Assembly (NCBI GenBank): GCA_037074765.1
Contig: JBAMDO010000574.1
Location: 434,001 to 498,000, forward strand
Direction: 5' to 3'
Length of the DNA: 64,000 nt
Source: Mansonella perstans
Taxonomy: Eukaryota > Nematoda > Chromadorea > Rhabditida > Onchocercidae
Shown in pieces: positions 22,679 to 36,357 of the stretch. The number at the start of each line of letters is the position of its first letter. The stretch's first letter is position 1. The position numbers and the translations under genes are program-made. The notes below the pieces were generated by a model. It ran no database searches, was not told the origin of the DNA, and worked only from the letters and a program-made list of their open reading frames with translations.

Positions 22679-25600
22679 TCAAGATTCTTGTGTCCAATCA
22701 AATGATTTCCATAAACATTTCAGTTCATCGGTATTCGCTCGTTGTTCTTCCATAGTTAAATTTTCATTCATTCTCCATCGCCTCCTTTCCAAATCCATCA
22801 TACCACCAATTATTTCCTGCAAACAAAAAATTTGTAATTTGGAAGGCTTTAGAATTTGATCTTTACCGCTAAAGAAAAAATACACAATAAGATGATATGG
22901 GAAATTTGAGAATATATGCTGTCATAAAAAATTTTTCATTTTATTCATTAAAAAATATCTTTCAACATATGATTCTCTTTGAATCCAAATAAAGAACTAT
23001 ATTTCAAGAATTTGTCCATTCTCAATCTTTCAAAATGCCTTTATGCACACATGATATCATCATCATCTTTCTCCTTATTAAATGCAAAAACAAACATGAG
23101 CAAAATTCTGCGGGAATCGATCTTCATTTTCAATAACATGCGCATATCCTGGTTGCAAACCAAAATCGATAGCAAAATACGAGAATCCTTTGGGAATAAC
23201 TTTCCGAACGTCTCCACCACGTTTACTAAGATCCACCAATTTTTTATTATCCACCCATTCACCCTCACTATCATCGATTGCCTTCTGAATTGTTAAAATT
23301 CAACAAAGAAACAGATTTTCGAAAATATATCTTAAAAGATTGTTATTTACACATGCTTATTGTACATATACATTTTATCTACATAAGCTATCTGTTCTTA
23401 GAATATCTATACGTTACTTAATTTAACTCTTCCTTAAAAAAAAAGAATCATGCCTAGGAAAACGATTATAATAAGGTTACTGTAAAATGTATCTCGAATT
23501 ATTAGTACAAAACAAAAATTAAATCCCCCACAAAAAATATCATTACTGTGGTTTGAATGACTTTTATCACTCGTATATTAATCACATTAAATGATCAAAT
23601 AAATGTCCAATAATATCCATCAGTAAAAGTAAAATATTGATGAAAATATATGAATATTTAAAATTTTAATTAAAAAAAAAAAAAAAAAAAAACCTTTAAA
23701 TAAATAGGTGCCATTTCACCAATTTCATTTGGTACTGCAATACATTCAATATACATGTGCTTGCGGTGTTTCACATTTTTAGCTGTTTCTATGAATAAAC
23801 AATCCATTTCTTTCTTTTGCCACATTGAAACTAAAGCCTATAAAACCATTTACTATAAGTTTATAAGTGAAACCAAAACAAGATAATGTATGCTTCAAAT
23901 GATACAGTTACTAATCTCTCAACAATTTTACCGTAAGATTTAAACAATCTCATAATTAAGATCGTAATCTCTTATTAATAATGAATACTTCAGTCATATT
24001 GGGTATGCAATTGATTTGTCAGGAAAATGGCCATGTAAAAAAATTAAATAGTTTTTGTAGCAAGTTTATATTTACCAGCATTTAATGGCTTCAAATTAAT
24101 GATACGAAAGTCACCACAATGATTGACACCATCTACATTATTTAATTATCAGCATGTAAACTATCTAAGCTATTGAAAAAAAAAGCGATTCTTTCTTGTT
24201 ATTTATTAACATTTCTGTCATACTTGAAAAGATTTTTAACATCAAAAGCTCTTTATGAGCACTAAATTTATCTTCAAAAGTGATTATTTAAGATGAGTGC
24301 AGAGAATATTTAAATTCCCTGTAATTTAAATTCACTGTATCAGAACATGTGCCTAAAAATTAATTTTCCCTATGAGAAAATAATTCATGATCTTTCTTCG
24401 TTTTTCAAAATACTCTTCTACAAACTTACCCATCTGGTCCCTGTATGGTTCATTGGCAAAACATAAGTACACATTTATTTTTATGGAACTGTAGAAAATA
24501 CATTCGTCGTAAACTTAATATGCAGTTGAATGTAAAAGTAATAAAAGAAATTTCCACACTTAAGCTTGTAAAACTTCTGTTGAAATATCAGAGTTAAGAT
24601 AGATTTTTACAACACTATTAAAATGCTCTTAAGCTTCGTACGACAAATAACGACCATTATAGTGTTAAGCGATAGCTTTAGCTATCATATCACTGTCATA
24701 GTGATCAAATTCAAATCTCTTATTTCATCCTAATGCTAAATGATGCAATGCAAACAAATATGAAATGAAAAAAAAAAAAAAAAAAGCAAAACACACTCTT
24801 TTAAATCGTCGTATTTCTTCATAAACATCTTCATCAAGCGTCACACTTGAAGAATAATGAGCAATGGGAACGATCAAACAGTGTTCCTTCACCAAAGGGC
24901 GCCATGGAACAGATGACAGATAAACCTAAATCACACTATTAACATAATAAAAATTGAATTACTTGTTTATCGATTTCTGAATTTTAAAAAGTGTTATGAA
25001 TTTCAGTATCAGAAGAGCCAAATTACTTGCAAGCATTATTTACTTCAGTTGAGTGAAATGTTTTTGGTCAAGAGAAGTATTTGCGAATATTCAAATACAG
25101 TTATGATTGTCTTTCTGAATTTTATTAATTAACGCATCAAGATAATGAACATACATTATTTCCACAAGCCACCATACATTGTTTTCGAAATCTTGCCGCT
25201 TCGAGACAAAATCGACAAGAATCAAGTGTTTGTTCATGAATCTTGTTTTCTAAAATTAACTTGATCAATCTAGAGATAGATGGCAGCTAATGAGCAGTGG
25301 TGACATTAATTACTATTTAAGTGAAATGAATTATTATTTATGAAATGAATTATTTGTTTATCGACTTTCACTATAACATTACTGAAAATTTTCTTATAAA
25401 TGAAAATTTAATGATTAATAAGAAAGTCAATAATACAGAAATTCGGAGCCCCATTAAAAGCTCGTATTGCAACTTGAAGTTGAAAGTTTATTTACGACAA
25501 TCTCCAGCTATCTTAAATTCGCAAAGCCTTTCAAGATAACTTTTAGTTTCAAATTACTGCTCATATTTAGAAATGAAAATATCACATCAAAACCATTCAA

Positions 25601-28600
25601 TAGAAGAAAGAATGTTTATCACTTTTAAAAATGATGTCCGATGAAATTTCTATTCAAATCTTTATACTTGACGTCCAAACGACTTCTGTAATTATTTCTA
25701 TTGCCTGTGAAAGTAGAGCAATGGTCAAAAAAAAAATCTTGCTCTCACATTTATTCTTAACATAAAAGATCGAAAAACGTTTTGAACAAAAGCTGGCGAA
25801 AAAATATTCCCAAGGAGAACTCTTCAAGGTTTGTACATTTTAAAATTAGTTGAAATATTGTTTTGCGGGTTTTATTATCTGAAATATCGCAAAATTTCTG
25901 TTTTTTTTTTGGGATGAAAGAATGCGAAAAATGTGAAGGACACATTTACTGAAGGCAATGTGAATTGCACTGAAATAGTAAACAGTGCAAAAAACATTTG
26001 TACAGATTTTCTTTTAAAATGCAAGAGATAAGTGTTACTCTCATATCTGCTATAACTAATGCTACCATAAACATTTTGTATTGAATTTTGAAGAATCTGA
26101 TAATGAATCAGATATCTTCACAATGAATCATTCTATTGTCAACAATTAAAGATGTGTGACAATTACAATCATTCTCACCAGGTAACCCATCTTTTCTTCT
26201 CCTTCTCAAAACATGACACGAATCATTCTGCAAAGTGAACGAGCCACACTGAAAGTCTGTAACTAGTGTGAACAAGAACAAGATAATCTTAACGAGTTTT
26301 CAATTCAAACATTAAAAAAAAGCACAAAATGAAATTTCTTTTTAGGAATGTTGGAATATATAAGAAAAAATTTAAGATGACACTATTTTCATCGCTTTCC
26401 TACAATCATTATCGTTTTTTTAACAAAAATGCTAGAAATGTTCGCAACGATCTGTTTGACAAACAGTGGCAAAAATGTGACTTGAAATTTATTGAACTTA
26501 GAAGAAAAGTTACTGGTAACTTGGCCGAAATTTATGATAAAATTTAGTGGAAATCAAAAAAAAATTATCCATAGTTTTCATTTAGTTTTCTCAGATTACT
26601 ACTATAAAGTCACAGATAGGTTAACGCACACATTCATAAGACTTATTCCTAAAGCTAATGAGATAGGAACGCCAATGCATAAAAAAAGACGTAGCACTAC
26701 GGTATAAAAAAGTTTTTATCAAAATGTATACAATTCACAAAGTTCATATCATCGCTATTGTCACTCATTATAATGCATTTTCCTTATCTTTCCTTACTAA
26801 GTTACATGTCAATGAAAAACACCTTTCAGATATGCAACATATGTAATGTAGAATTGATTTATAGTATCCAGGAAAATCATGGTAAATGCTAGTAGGATAG
26901 CAATTGACCTCGATTTTAAATTTAATAACAAATTTTGCAATATTTATCCTGTTATTAGTTGTATGATTTATTATGTACGATCTATATTTTCTGAGGTCTT
27001 CCATAATGTAGACATAAAATTTTAATGAATTCAGCGATATCTCGGCTCATCGTACATCATTCGCACCAAACACTGTTATTATTGGGTAATTGTCGGTTCA
27101 ATTATTTCAAATTTTGTAAAATTAAAAATTGAAAAAACAAGTAATTCTTTCGACTAAATGAGTTTCTCAGTGCGCAAACACGTCACTGACAACAAATAAG
27201 TACCACATACTGCACATCCATAAATTACGTAAACTCATCGATGATTTCGAATAGATGAAATGGAAGAGATGAGAAGAGGAGGAGTGAATGAAGAAGAATG
27301 GAGAAAAATGAAAATAGTTCATGATGAGGAGTTTTTGTACGAAAAAATGACTTAAAAGGAAGGAAAACGACGATCACGGTCACCACCATTAACATTGTTA
27401 TCTTCATCACCGTCAAAATTGACATCAATAACAATAATGAAAACAATCTATTAAGGAGTGGAATTTATGGCAATAATCCATTCCATCAGTTCCTGAAGAC
27501 AAAATATTAACCTCATAATTCAGGTCCTTAAAAGCGAAAAGGTATGTTCTGGCGAATTTGCAAAGTTATAAATGGACATCAAATACGATCTCATCAGAAC
27601 TTAATCCTATTTCTGATTGCCAATATTCCATTATTTACTTGGGCTACCACGGAATGGTTTGGCGATCCAAGAGCATATATGAATCCTGTTCAATCATTAC
27701 CATTTCACGATATTATTTACGACATTTTTGGTTAGTCATCTAGCTCTTTAGGTAATTAAGGATTACTCCAATATCTTCCAACAAAAACTCAAATGAAATG
27801 TTATCCAGTATTTAACAAAATTCGACACTAAACTCTTTACAAATATTCGAAAAAACAAGTTAATTATCTAAATATCCAATGCCTATCCCCAATACAATAT
27901 TCCACACTTTTTTGAAATTGAAAGACTATAAAATATATCTGAAACTTATTGCGATAAAATGTTCTAGCTTGCAGAATGCCCAGATGGACTTGAAAGTGAA
28001 GCATTACCCGATTACGCTTATTTTGGACCGGTCATTGCATCTATGGATGTTTTAAAACATTTCGAATGCTTGGACAAATGCATCAAACATTCGAAATGTG
28101 TTGCGGTCAATTTCTTCGCACATTTGGTGTTCCATGTAAGCTCAAGTATTGGCATTATTCTAGTTTATAGAAAATAAAGCGAGTGAAAAATTTAGATGAC
28201 CTGTCTCTGTAGATTGAACAAATTTTTGTCTTAACTTCCTCATTTTCTCCTCAATACCTATAATCACTTATATTTTTAATACTGCTATATTTAAAAAGAA
28301 TAATATTTCTTCTTAATCGCATTTCACTATGACACTTAACGGATGATTTAAATATTATTTATATTTAATTTTACAAAAACAAATAAGGAAACTTTATCAG
28401 TTTAAACAAAACAAAGAAAAAAAACCCCAACGTGATACAAAACTGCGAATCGCAGATAACTCTTACTTGTATCCCGAACACTATACGGATCAAACTGACA
28501 ATTCTTTTTCATCTTATTATCAATAAGTGTCGTAGCTGACAGCATGGATTTTTTAGGAGAATGGATTTTGTGAGCTGTTAAGTGAATCTCAATTGGACAA

Positions 28601-31600
28601 TCCTAAACTTATGAGACCGTTCAAAAAAGCTGTTTATTTTGAAAATATTCAATGTCGAACAGAGAACTATATCGTTAATGACGATTCCGGTAAGTTACTT
28701 CTAAATTTAACGCTTATATTATTTTTAGATTGAAGAATTTGGCACAAAAATGAAACGGACATTTGTAAGCCAATAATTACATTAAAATTTTAATCTATGA
28801 TCTCAATTAACCTAATGTAAAAAAACATAAAACATAATGAGTATATGAAGACATGAATAATCTAGTTGACATTTTATCCAGGTCTCCCTTTATTACAGAT
28901 CTTTCCTTTCATTAAACCTAAAGACGAATACGGTACAGATTTCCTTACTGACAAACTAAAGGCAATTGGTTAATCCTATTCACTTAGCCTGTTTGATTAG
29001 TGGTACTAGTCTTTGCAATAAAACTTGCAAATCAGGCAGTAACACTTCATGCGGGAAAATGTTGAAATGAAAAAAACGAAAAAGAGATTAAGCGAAGGTT
29101 CTGTGGTAAAAACTTTCATCGCATTTTGAAGAAATATGATTTTAAAGCATATTCAAAAGTTATGCTAAGAGCTCATAAAAATTAGCTAAAATCCATACAA
29201 TAGTAAAAGATTCGCTATAACCAATGCTTAATTACTATGGTATTTTACCTTAATTAGAATATCCACTTACAGTACGCAAAAAATATAGCTTTCAATAGAT
29301 AAAAGTTGATCACAGATTATAAAAAAAAAAAATGTTTACTTTGCGTCTTTCTGGACTTAAAAAGAATTAAGCTATATTAGAAGCTGACTGACCAGCGATG
29401 AACTAGTGGATAACTTCATAAAACAATTTTGTTATTTTTTAGATTTAATTCCTTTTTTTACATATGCACTAAAAAAAATACATAAATACATCCCTTAGCC
29501 TATACATTAGCATCAGAATCCTTTAAACAATGCGCTAAGCACTGTTATTAGCGTGAAGAAAGTTTTTAAATTTTGAAATGTCTAGCATAATTTATTAGAA
29601 GCTTACCAAAAATTATATCCTCATTCTCTTGCTTTTAATTAAACTTTCAACCTACTAAGCTTATAATCGAATATTTTAATTGAAACTCAATTCAAGTTCA
29701 ACAAAATAATAAAACAAGAACAAGTTGAAAACATATTTCACTAACTGTAGGTAAAAAATCGTTGGAAAAGTCGAAAGATATAACAGTTCTAAAGAAACTG
29801 ACAGAACAAATGGACCAATTCAATCCATTATATCGGCAGTGAAGCTAAATATCGATTAAGAAAATTTTGCATTATGAACAGAAAATTAAGAATTTTTTCA
29901 TAAAATGGCATATTTCTATGTGTACTTCTTGCATGTTCACAAGACTTATTAATATTTGCCAAAACAAATGGTCGAAGTTCTTGTTCATTTTTGATATTCA
30001 TAGTTTAAAAATATCGAGAAAAAGACAACAAACATACATTTTGAAACTAACGCGATGATGCACTATTTTGTTACTTGTATAAGAACTTAGAAAACTACAA
30101 AAGTCGTAGTAAAAAAAATTCCTGTTTTTGAATGTACATAAATTAATCTTTCATTCCTACCAGTTTTATGATTTATTTGAAGTGTTTTTAATATTCTAAC
30201 TACTTATTTGACGCATTAGAATTAAATGCAACCTTCGTCAGTTCGCTTTAAATATTAAATTTGAACTTAAAAATACACGGAATTGATGCCTACGTACTAT
30301 CAACAAAATTAGTTTTCTCTTCTTTTTTCAGCAGATTTCACGTTTTCTTCTGTTTTTCCTCAGGTTTTCGTCCCCCTAATTTTGTCATCCGTAACAGCTA
30401 ATTTAAATTTAAATTAAACTTTAAAAAATTTAAATTTAAAAAAAAAAGTGAATTTAAACACCTTCAGTTATTTGAATTTTACATATTTAATTTTTGTTTA
30501 TAACTACAGTCTGTTTGCTTGTTATCTCTATATAGAACATATTGCTGATTATCTGTTCAAATTTCTGGAAATTTCAATAGAACATATTGATGACTATCTA
30601 TTCAAATTTCTGGAAATTTCGTAATCTTTTTTCAGAAATGAAATTTATTACAAAATAAAGTATTTTTTAAGTCTGTTAATATGAACATTCATTCCGTTTA
30701 AATAAATCGACCAATACAGTTTAACGATACACAGTAATGGATGATAACGGCTCTGAATTACAATCAGTAATATTAATAGATTCTAAATAATAATAAAACG
30801 AAAATTTACCTTTTATTAGATTGTTTCGACTTCTCCTCTGCTCCTTCTCCTCTTTCATCCGTGACCGTTTTACGCTCAACATCGCATCATCAATGACCCA
30901 GTCTTCGCCAGTTCGATGTTTCGCTGCAGCCTATACATTAAAAAAGAAGCATAAATTTAACTATTTATAAACAATTCCTTTTTTTCGATCTTTATTCCTA
31001 TAATCTATTCAGTGAGCATTCATATCGACATTTGAGTATTCTAAGTACTTAAGAAACAAGCAGCTTCAATATCTTAATTGTATAATATTAGTTAAATAAA
31101 ACTGGCCTTAACAGTGCTGAAAATAGAATTAGTAGATGTTGTTTCTTTTTCATCAGCCACCATATCACTAATACTTTTGTCAGCATGATAGATTGCGTCA
31201 ATACTTCCGCGACTTTTTAAATTCTGAATGCACATTTACAAGTTTGCATGTTATTTAACAAATGCCAAAATTTTCAGTTTTGCAGTGAAATTAATGAAAA
31301 CTATGAGAACACAATAAACTATCTATACTTGCTTGCACTGATTAGATCTCAAAAATCATAAGAATTATTTGACACCCGAACTCAACCAACCAAGTCATCA
31401 ATGCTTAATCTCTCAGAAGCTTTCATTTTCTCTACAAGCTCTCAGTTACAGCAAGAAAGCAAAATTAAAAAATCACTATTTTCAGAATATTTTTCAGCAA
31501 GAAAAATAGTTTCTACGTATGTATTCTAAAAAATATAAATTAATTCAAAACAACTTTTATCTATTTTACTAATCTACCGATTAAAAAAAGATAATACGCA

Positions 31601-32415
31601 ACCTTTTCTTCTTGCTTTAGAGTAGCTGGCATCCACACATCACCTCGACCAGTTTTAAGCAATATTTTGGAAGTCGAAGATGAGCCTCGCTCATTTTCCT
31701 CTTGAGCATACAACTCTTTTTCCAACTTTTCTACTAAAGACTGCAAAATTTTTATAGTACTCCTTCGAAAATAACAATCATCATGCCAAAACTTCTAGGA
31801 ATTATAGAAATGCCATATTTAGCTGAAACTAACCGAATATAAACAGTGTAATTTTAAGAGAAACATACTGTCTTGCCCTGTAGTTTCGCTTTTAATATTT
31901 TTGCACCAAGTTTATTGCGTCGTTCTAAATTACTTTCGTCATTTCTTATTTGACCAGTGTTTGAATCGCTCTCCACTATTACATTAGTTTCTGAAGGATT
32001 AATGACACACATGAAAAAGGCAGACATTCATCATGAAACTTAGAACTTCAGGTGTCAAAAAAGAAAATTATAACAATGAATTTCATAGAACTCTGTTTGA
32101 TGCAAAAAAAAAAAAAAAATAGCAAAAATAAATCTCGCCAGAATTTTTTTTTTTTTTAGAGTTATTAAGGAGAGTAAACAAAATTTTCGATATCAAAAAG
32201 ACGACAACCAATATTTAACTTTAAATAACTGCGAAGAATTTCAACAAACCATTCAGTTCCTGTTGTGATTTCACATTTCCAATAATAAAATCTTTGCCAG
32301 CAGCATATGTACCCAATTTTCGAGCAAATTTTGAATCAATTGGTTTTGCTCTAACTATACGTGATTCATCATCATCATCATCATCATAATCGACAGGTTT
32401 CAAAAAACGTGACAT
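22679..32415 (-). CDS. cwf19l2: CWF19L2 / CwfJ-family spliceosome-associated protein
   Basis: Eleven exons (32250-32415, 31869-31990, 31603-31740, 31391-31438, 31113-31223, 30810-30930, 25155-25249, 24797-24925, 23694-23837, 23096-23284, 22679-22816) close in phase to 466 residues; human CWF19L2 is about 894, so the N-terminal half is much shorter. The N-terminus is [10 protein letters not shown] plus an Asp run. A conserved [17 protein letters not shown] block follows. The C-terminal CwfJ domains are strong: [28 protein letters not shown] (HIT-like core), [31 protein letters not shown] and [15 protein letters not shown]. The fourth exon acceptor is the weakest call. CwfJ proteins act with the late spliceosome and, in yeast and humans, in intron-lariat debranching. 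The sixth intron (25,250-30,809) is over ten times longer than the others and holds a complete gene on the opposite strand. Confidence 0.92.
25250..27543. other. CWF19L2 intron 6, part before the nested gene
   Basis: AT-rich intronic sequence with short open stretches on both strands (for example 26,329-26,547 plus) that have no family match and no convincing splice context. It should contain any promoter of the nested plus-strand gene. No repeat or RNA gene recognised. Confidence 0.5.
27544..29842 (+). CDS. Secreted PAN/Apple-domain protein nested in a CWF19L2 intron
   Basis: Five exons (27544-27730, 27975-28135, 28557-28689, 28882-28968, 29751-29842) close in phase to 219 residues. After a short N-terminus, residues about 20-35 are hydrophobic ([16 protein letters not shown]), a likely signal peptide or anchor. 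The next exons have spaced cysteines in a PAN pattern: [20 protein letters not shown], then [20 protein letters not shown], then NGFCELL and ENIQCR. PAN modules mediate protein or carbohydrate contacts outside cells. Exon 4 can also read straight through its donor to a TAA at 28971, with AATAAA at 29017-29022, giving a 190-residue form. The longer form uses the exon at 29751, whose phase fits exactly and which ends [14 protein letters not shown]. Exact function unknown. The gene lies wholly inside the antisense CWF19L2 intron. Confidence 0.78.
29017..29022 (+). promoter_or_regulatory. Candidate internal poly(A) signal of the PAN gene
   Basis: AATAAA occurs 44 bases after the TAA that would end the short form, inside the final intron of the long form. 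Use of this signal would couple intron retention to early polyadenylation. Confidence 0.5.
29843..30809. repeat. Remainder of CWF19L2 intron 6, with a 45-bp tandem duplication
   Basis: No coding signal is seen. A direct duplication with a 45-bp period covers about 30,532-30,621 (both copies contain TTCAAATTTCTGGAAATTTC). The rest is AT-rich. Confidence 0.7.
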
Positions 32416-34276
32416 CTGTAATACAAGCAAACCTAGTAGTCAACTTTCTATAACGTAAATTACAAATTAAATGATCAGCACGCTAAACGAGAGAAATCAA
32501 TCGGTAAGCATCAAAAAAATAACAAAAAAGCATCAATATCATTGAAGTGAAATAAGCATAAAGAAAATTTATTTATTAAATATAATCCTAGCTAAGATTA
32601 AAATCACAATGGAAATGGTTAAATGGTACTGTTTTCATAAAATTCAAGTACTTATTTCGATAAATAAAATATGAAGAAGATAAATAGTTTTTTAATGCTA
32701 TAACATAACTAACGTATTTTCTGAATTAAATCTATACATGATGATTGTTTTTCACATTAATGCTAACAGTAATAATATAAGAAAAAAAAATTAGAACATC
32801 AAAATTAAATGAAATTAATTTCAATTTAATTAATGCATAAAGTAAAATAGGATAAGATACTGTGATACTTTTAGTTTTCTTTTTGTTCTTTGGGAATATT
32901 TTATTGTGATAGCTATAGTAAAATTTAGAGAGTAACAGTCTTTTAATCAATTGTATCGTAAATTATAAAATTATCACTTTCAAATTACGAATGATTTACT
33001 TGTTTTCTCGGATCTTTCTATTTTCTATTTAAATATAAATTGGAAACAATAGAACTTATTAAACTGAAAATTTATCAATTACGAACACAATTTACGAGCA
33101 CAATCACTTAACACATAATTTCTTTTCAGCCAATATCCATTGTGACTAGATAAAAATTGCATGAAGTAATGATACCTACAATTTGATGAGAAAAACTTGC
33201 AACCATGCTAGTCCTTATCAGTATATTACTACTGATTATGAATAATTTGATTCTAATTAATCAAGACCTAAATACTTAACGTAGTGATCCCAACATTTTT
33301 ACGCTTCCTTACGTGCGTAAATTCCTCATTTGTAATTATTTTACTTGGATGAGATTTTCCCATAAGGTAACAGATTAATCATAAACATATATTCATCCAT
33401 GTTCAAGATTCTAAACACAATTTCGTCACAAATTATTAAATCATAATACTTATTTTCCAACAATCCCAAAAAAAAGTGACAAATATAATCGAAGCGAATG
33501 ACTTAACCGCAGCAATAAGGTCAAAAGCATGATGCATTACTATGTTATGTTTAAATAATTTATTAAATTCGCTTGCAATTTTCGGTGCAAAACGCAAAAA
33601 ACATGTGAAAAGCTCGCATTCGAGTGAAGACAATGCATGCAGCAAATTGAAAAGTATAACTTTAAGTAAAAGCAACTGAAAAAAGGACCAAAAAATATGA
33701 AAAAAAAAAAAAAAAAAAAAAAAAAAAACAGTACTCCGGTTTGTAATGTAACTCAAAAGCGATTTCATGCTGTTAAGCTATAATTGAAAAAAAAAAATTT
33801 ACTACTATAAACTCTATAAAAGCAATGAAAATCCATCACTTTAGATACAAAATGAGAAAGGCAAGAAGAAAGAAAGGATTAAAACCTTTCATTTATTTCC
33901 ACTGATATAAAATTACACAACCTAGGAGTTAATATCTATTCCATTCTCTTCATTTCTTTGCAACAAGAACCTGAAAACCTGATACTTTGAGATATGGTTT
34001 AATTTGAAATAAAATGAAAATCAAAATTATTGTCTAAAATCCCGAAATATGACTCTCGTACTATATGTTCAGTTTTATACATATACACAAGTTTACAACT
34101 TACTTTCTCATGAAAGAATACCTGAAAGCACTGATGTTTCTTTTGGACCCAAATCGTCAATACAAGAGAAGTGCTCACCGGATTTAAAATGCGTCTACAA
34201 AAACGAATCGCACTAGGGTTGATATAAATTTAGGAGACAATAAACAAAATCATCAGTACTGAAGGCAGAATGGAAA
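32416..34276. other. Intergenic, no gene seen
   Basis: Spacer between CWF19L2 and the ZC3H10-like gene, both minus. It contains a 29-base poly(A) tract at about 33,700-33,728. Open stretches around 33,436-33,768 come from that tract and are not credible genes. Confidence 0.55.
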
Positions 34277-36357
34277 TTAATGACTCCATTTCGTATCTGT
34301 CCATGACAGAGTGTGATGATATATTCCAGCGGTAGGCATCGTATTAGCAGAATCATACTGTGCTGTTGTAGCAGTAGTACGCTGGCGAAATAATGCGTAA
34401 AGATCGCCATACCGCTCACGTTCATGAGCGAGCTCACGTTTAAGATCCTCAACTTCTTTATTTAGCTCTGCATTTCTGCGTTCCAAAGCACGCACGTAAT
34501 CATCATCTATATTGTAACGCATACGCTTACCATATGCAACATAAATATCAGCAGCATTATATGGATGGGAACGACGATCAGGGTGAGCAGAAAAAGACGA
34601 TGCTAAGCTTCCTCCTCGCGCTAACGATGCCAACGCAGAAGTTGGCATGCCACGTGAAATCGGTCGACGTCGCTCACGCTCTTTCTCAACGTTAATATGC
34701 CAGTAGCGACATCGCTGCCCACCTCGTGAGCACGACCCTAATTGATATTCCTTGCAAAATGGTATCCCACCGATGGTATCGCAATTATAAACTGCAGCAA
34801 TTTCACGCGCTAAGTTAAGAGTCACCTCCCCTGTCATTTTATAACGGTCAGCATCCTCCCGATACGCATGAATATAGCGGCAATTATCGCGATGGCAACC
34901 ACGATTCTGAAATTTCATATTGCTGCATTAACTCTTTCAAGGTATTCCCTTGCCTACTTTATGAGTTATAGTTCGACTCTCTCTACAAAATATGACGTTT
35001 TCCTGACCTCGCACTAAATATCATAACATAATAAAAGTTATTTTACTACACTATATAGCGAAGTATAACAGCCCTGAATCAAAATGAAAATAAATTTCAC
35101 TGAATCTTTGTTATTTTAAACATTCATCCATTTAACAGTAAACAACAAACAAATTGGATTGTTCCCACAAATAAAAGTTTACCTGATAATCAATGCAAAA
35201 ACGATATTCGACGCCTTCTTGTGTTTGCAGTGATGCTCGTTGTCGTACAATATTCGGAGGATGGTAAAATTTACATGCTGAGCCTCGATTGCACATATTA
35301 TTTAGGAAATCTCTGTAATATTAATGAAAGAAGTGACAATCGATGTCAAAATATGCATATAGACAAAGATATCTTAAATCTCTACATTCACTACTATCAT
35401 TTTGAATTTTTAACGATTTACTTGGTACCAATGCAAAATCCTTCACTACGTTATTTCCACAAAAGCACATCATAACCTTGTTCAATTTTACGAATTAAAT
35501 CAAACCATTTGTTAGCAAAATCGAAAATTATCACTAATGGAAATTGCAAGCTAACCTGCAAACATCACCTCGAGTAAGCTCTTTTTTTTCATCCTCCATA
35601 TTACTTTCAACTAACTTTCTCTTTTTCATTTCAGTATTGCAATTCGCATTTATTGAGATTTCCTTGCCATAATCATTATTATTTCTTTCCTTCTTAGAAT
35701 CACTAACCAAACATTCATCTTTCTTCATTTTTGCGCCTTCTTCAACAGACAATTTTTTGATCACTGTTTCTAACACTGAAAATTAGTACAGCATCTATCC
35801 ATTAGTTTTTCTATACAAGTTTTAACATTCTTGATTAATGAATTACTTGTAGTTCATGTACCTATAACATTGTGATAGTATCAGGAAAATTGCTGACAGT
35901 TTCATTCGTTGCTTAATAATTGCTATACGCCGTAACTATCAATTTCATTTTTGTATCAAAGTAATGAAATGAATGATTTGTACTTAATTGTAAACACAAT
36001 GAATTTCATTCAGAGAAATATGAATTTACGCAAAATTGATTTCTTCTCCAAATCAATGTGAATAAAGTGGACAAAATACTACAAAATAAAGCGAAAACAA
36101 GAGAGAAAATCAACACAATAGTGATGAAAATAAGCAGCATTTACAGATATCACAATATTCGATCATTTTTCTGTTACACTAACAAAAGCGATAATCAATA
36201 GAACAAGATAAATCAATTTTTGATCAAAATATGCATGAGAATGAAATAAATCAGATAGCAATAGAAGCGAATAAAAGCAAATTTAGAATCAAACAAATTT
36301 AAAAGCTACAAATAAAAAAGTAGTGAGAACTAGTGTTTGAACACAAAGCAACTTACT
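34277..36357 (-). CDS. zc3h10: ZC3H10-like triple CCCH zinc-finger protein
   Basis: Coding exons 35556-35775, 35183-35312 and 34277-34906 close in phase and give about 326 residues. Three CCCH fingers are visible: CRDFLNNMCNRGSACKFYH, CIDYQNRGCHRDNCRYIH and CKEYQLGSCSRGGQRCRYWH, followed by an Arg-rich linker and a predicted coiled coil (VRALERRNAELNKEVEDL). The order of three fingers, then a coiled coil, and the motif after finger 2 (YKMTGEVT, compare YKKTGELP) match ZC3H10. Human ZC3H10 has been linked to RNA binding and mitochondrial function; the role here is inferred. The first coding exon opens with TG-TTA and the upstream minus-strand donor at 36351-36356 is preceded by A, so the initiator ATG is probably split by the intron. 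An internal ATG 16 codons later is the alternative start. Confidence 0.85.

Noticed and set aside
33436..33768. Minus-strand open frame with a poly-Phe run
   Set aside because: Created by the poly(A) tract at 33,700-33,728; no conserved motif.
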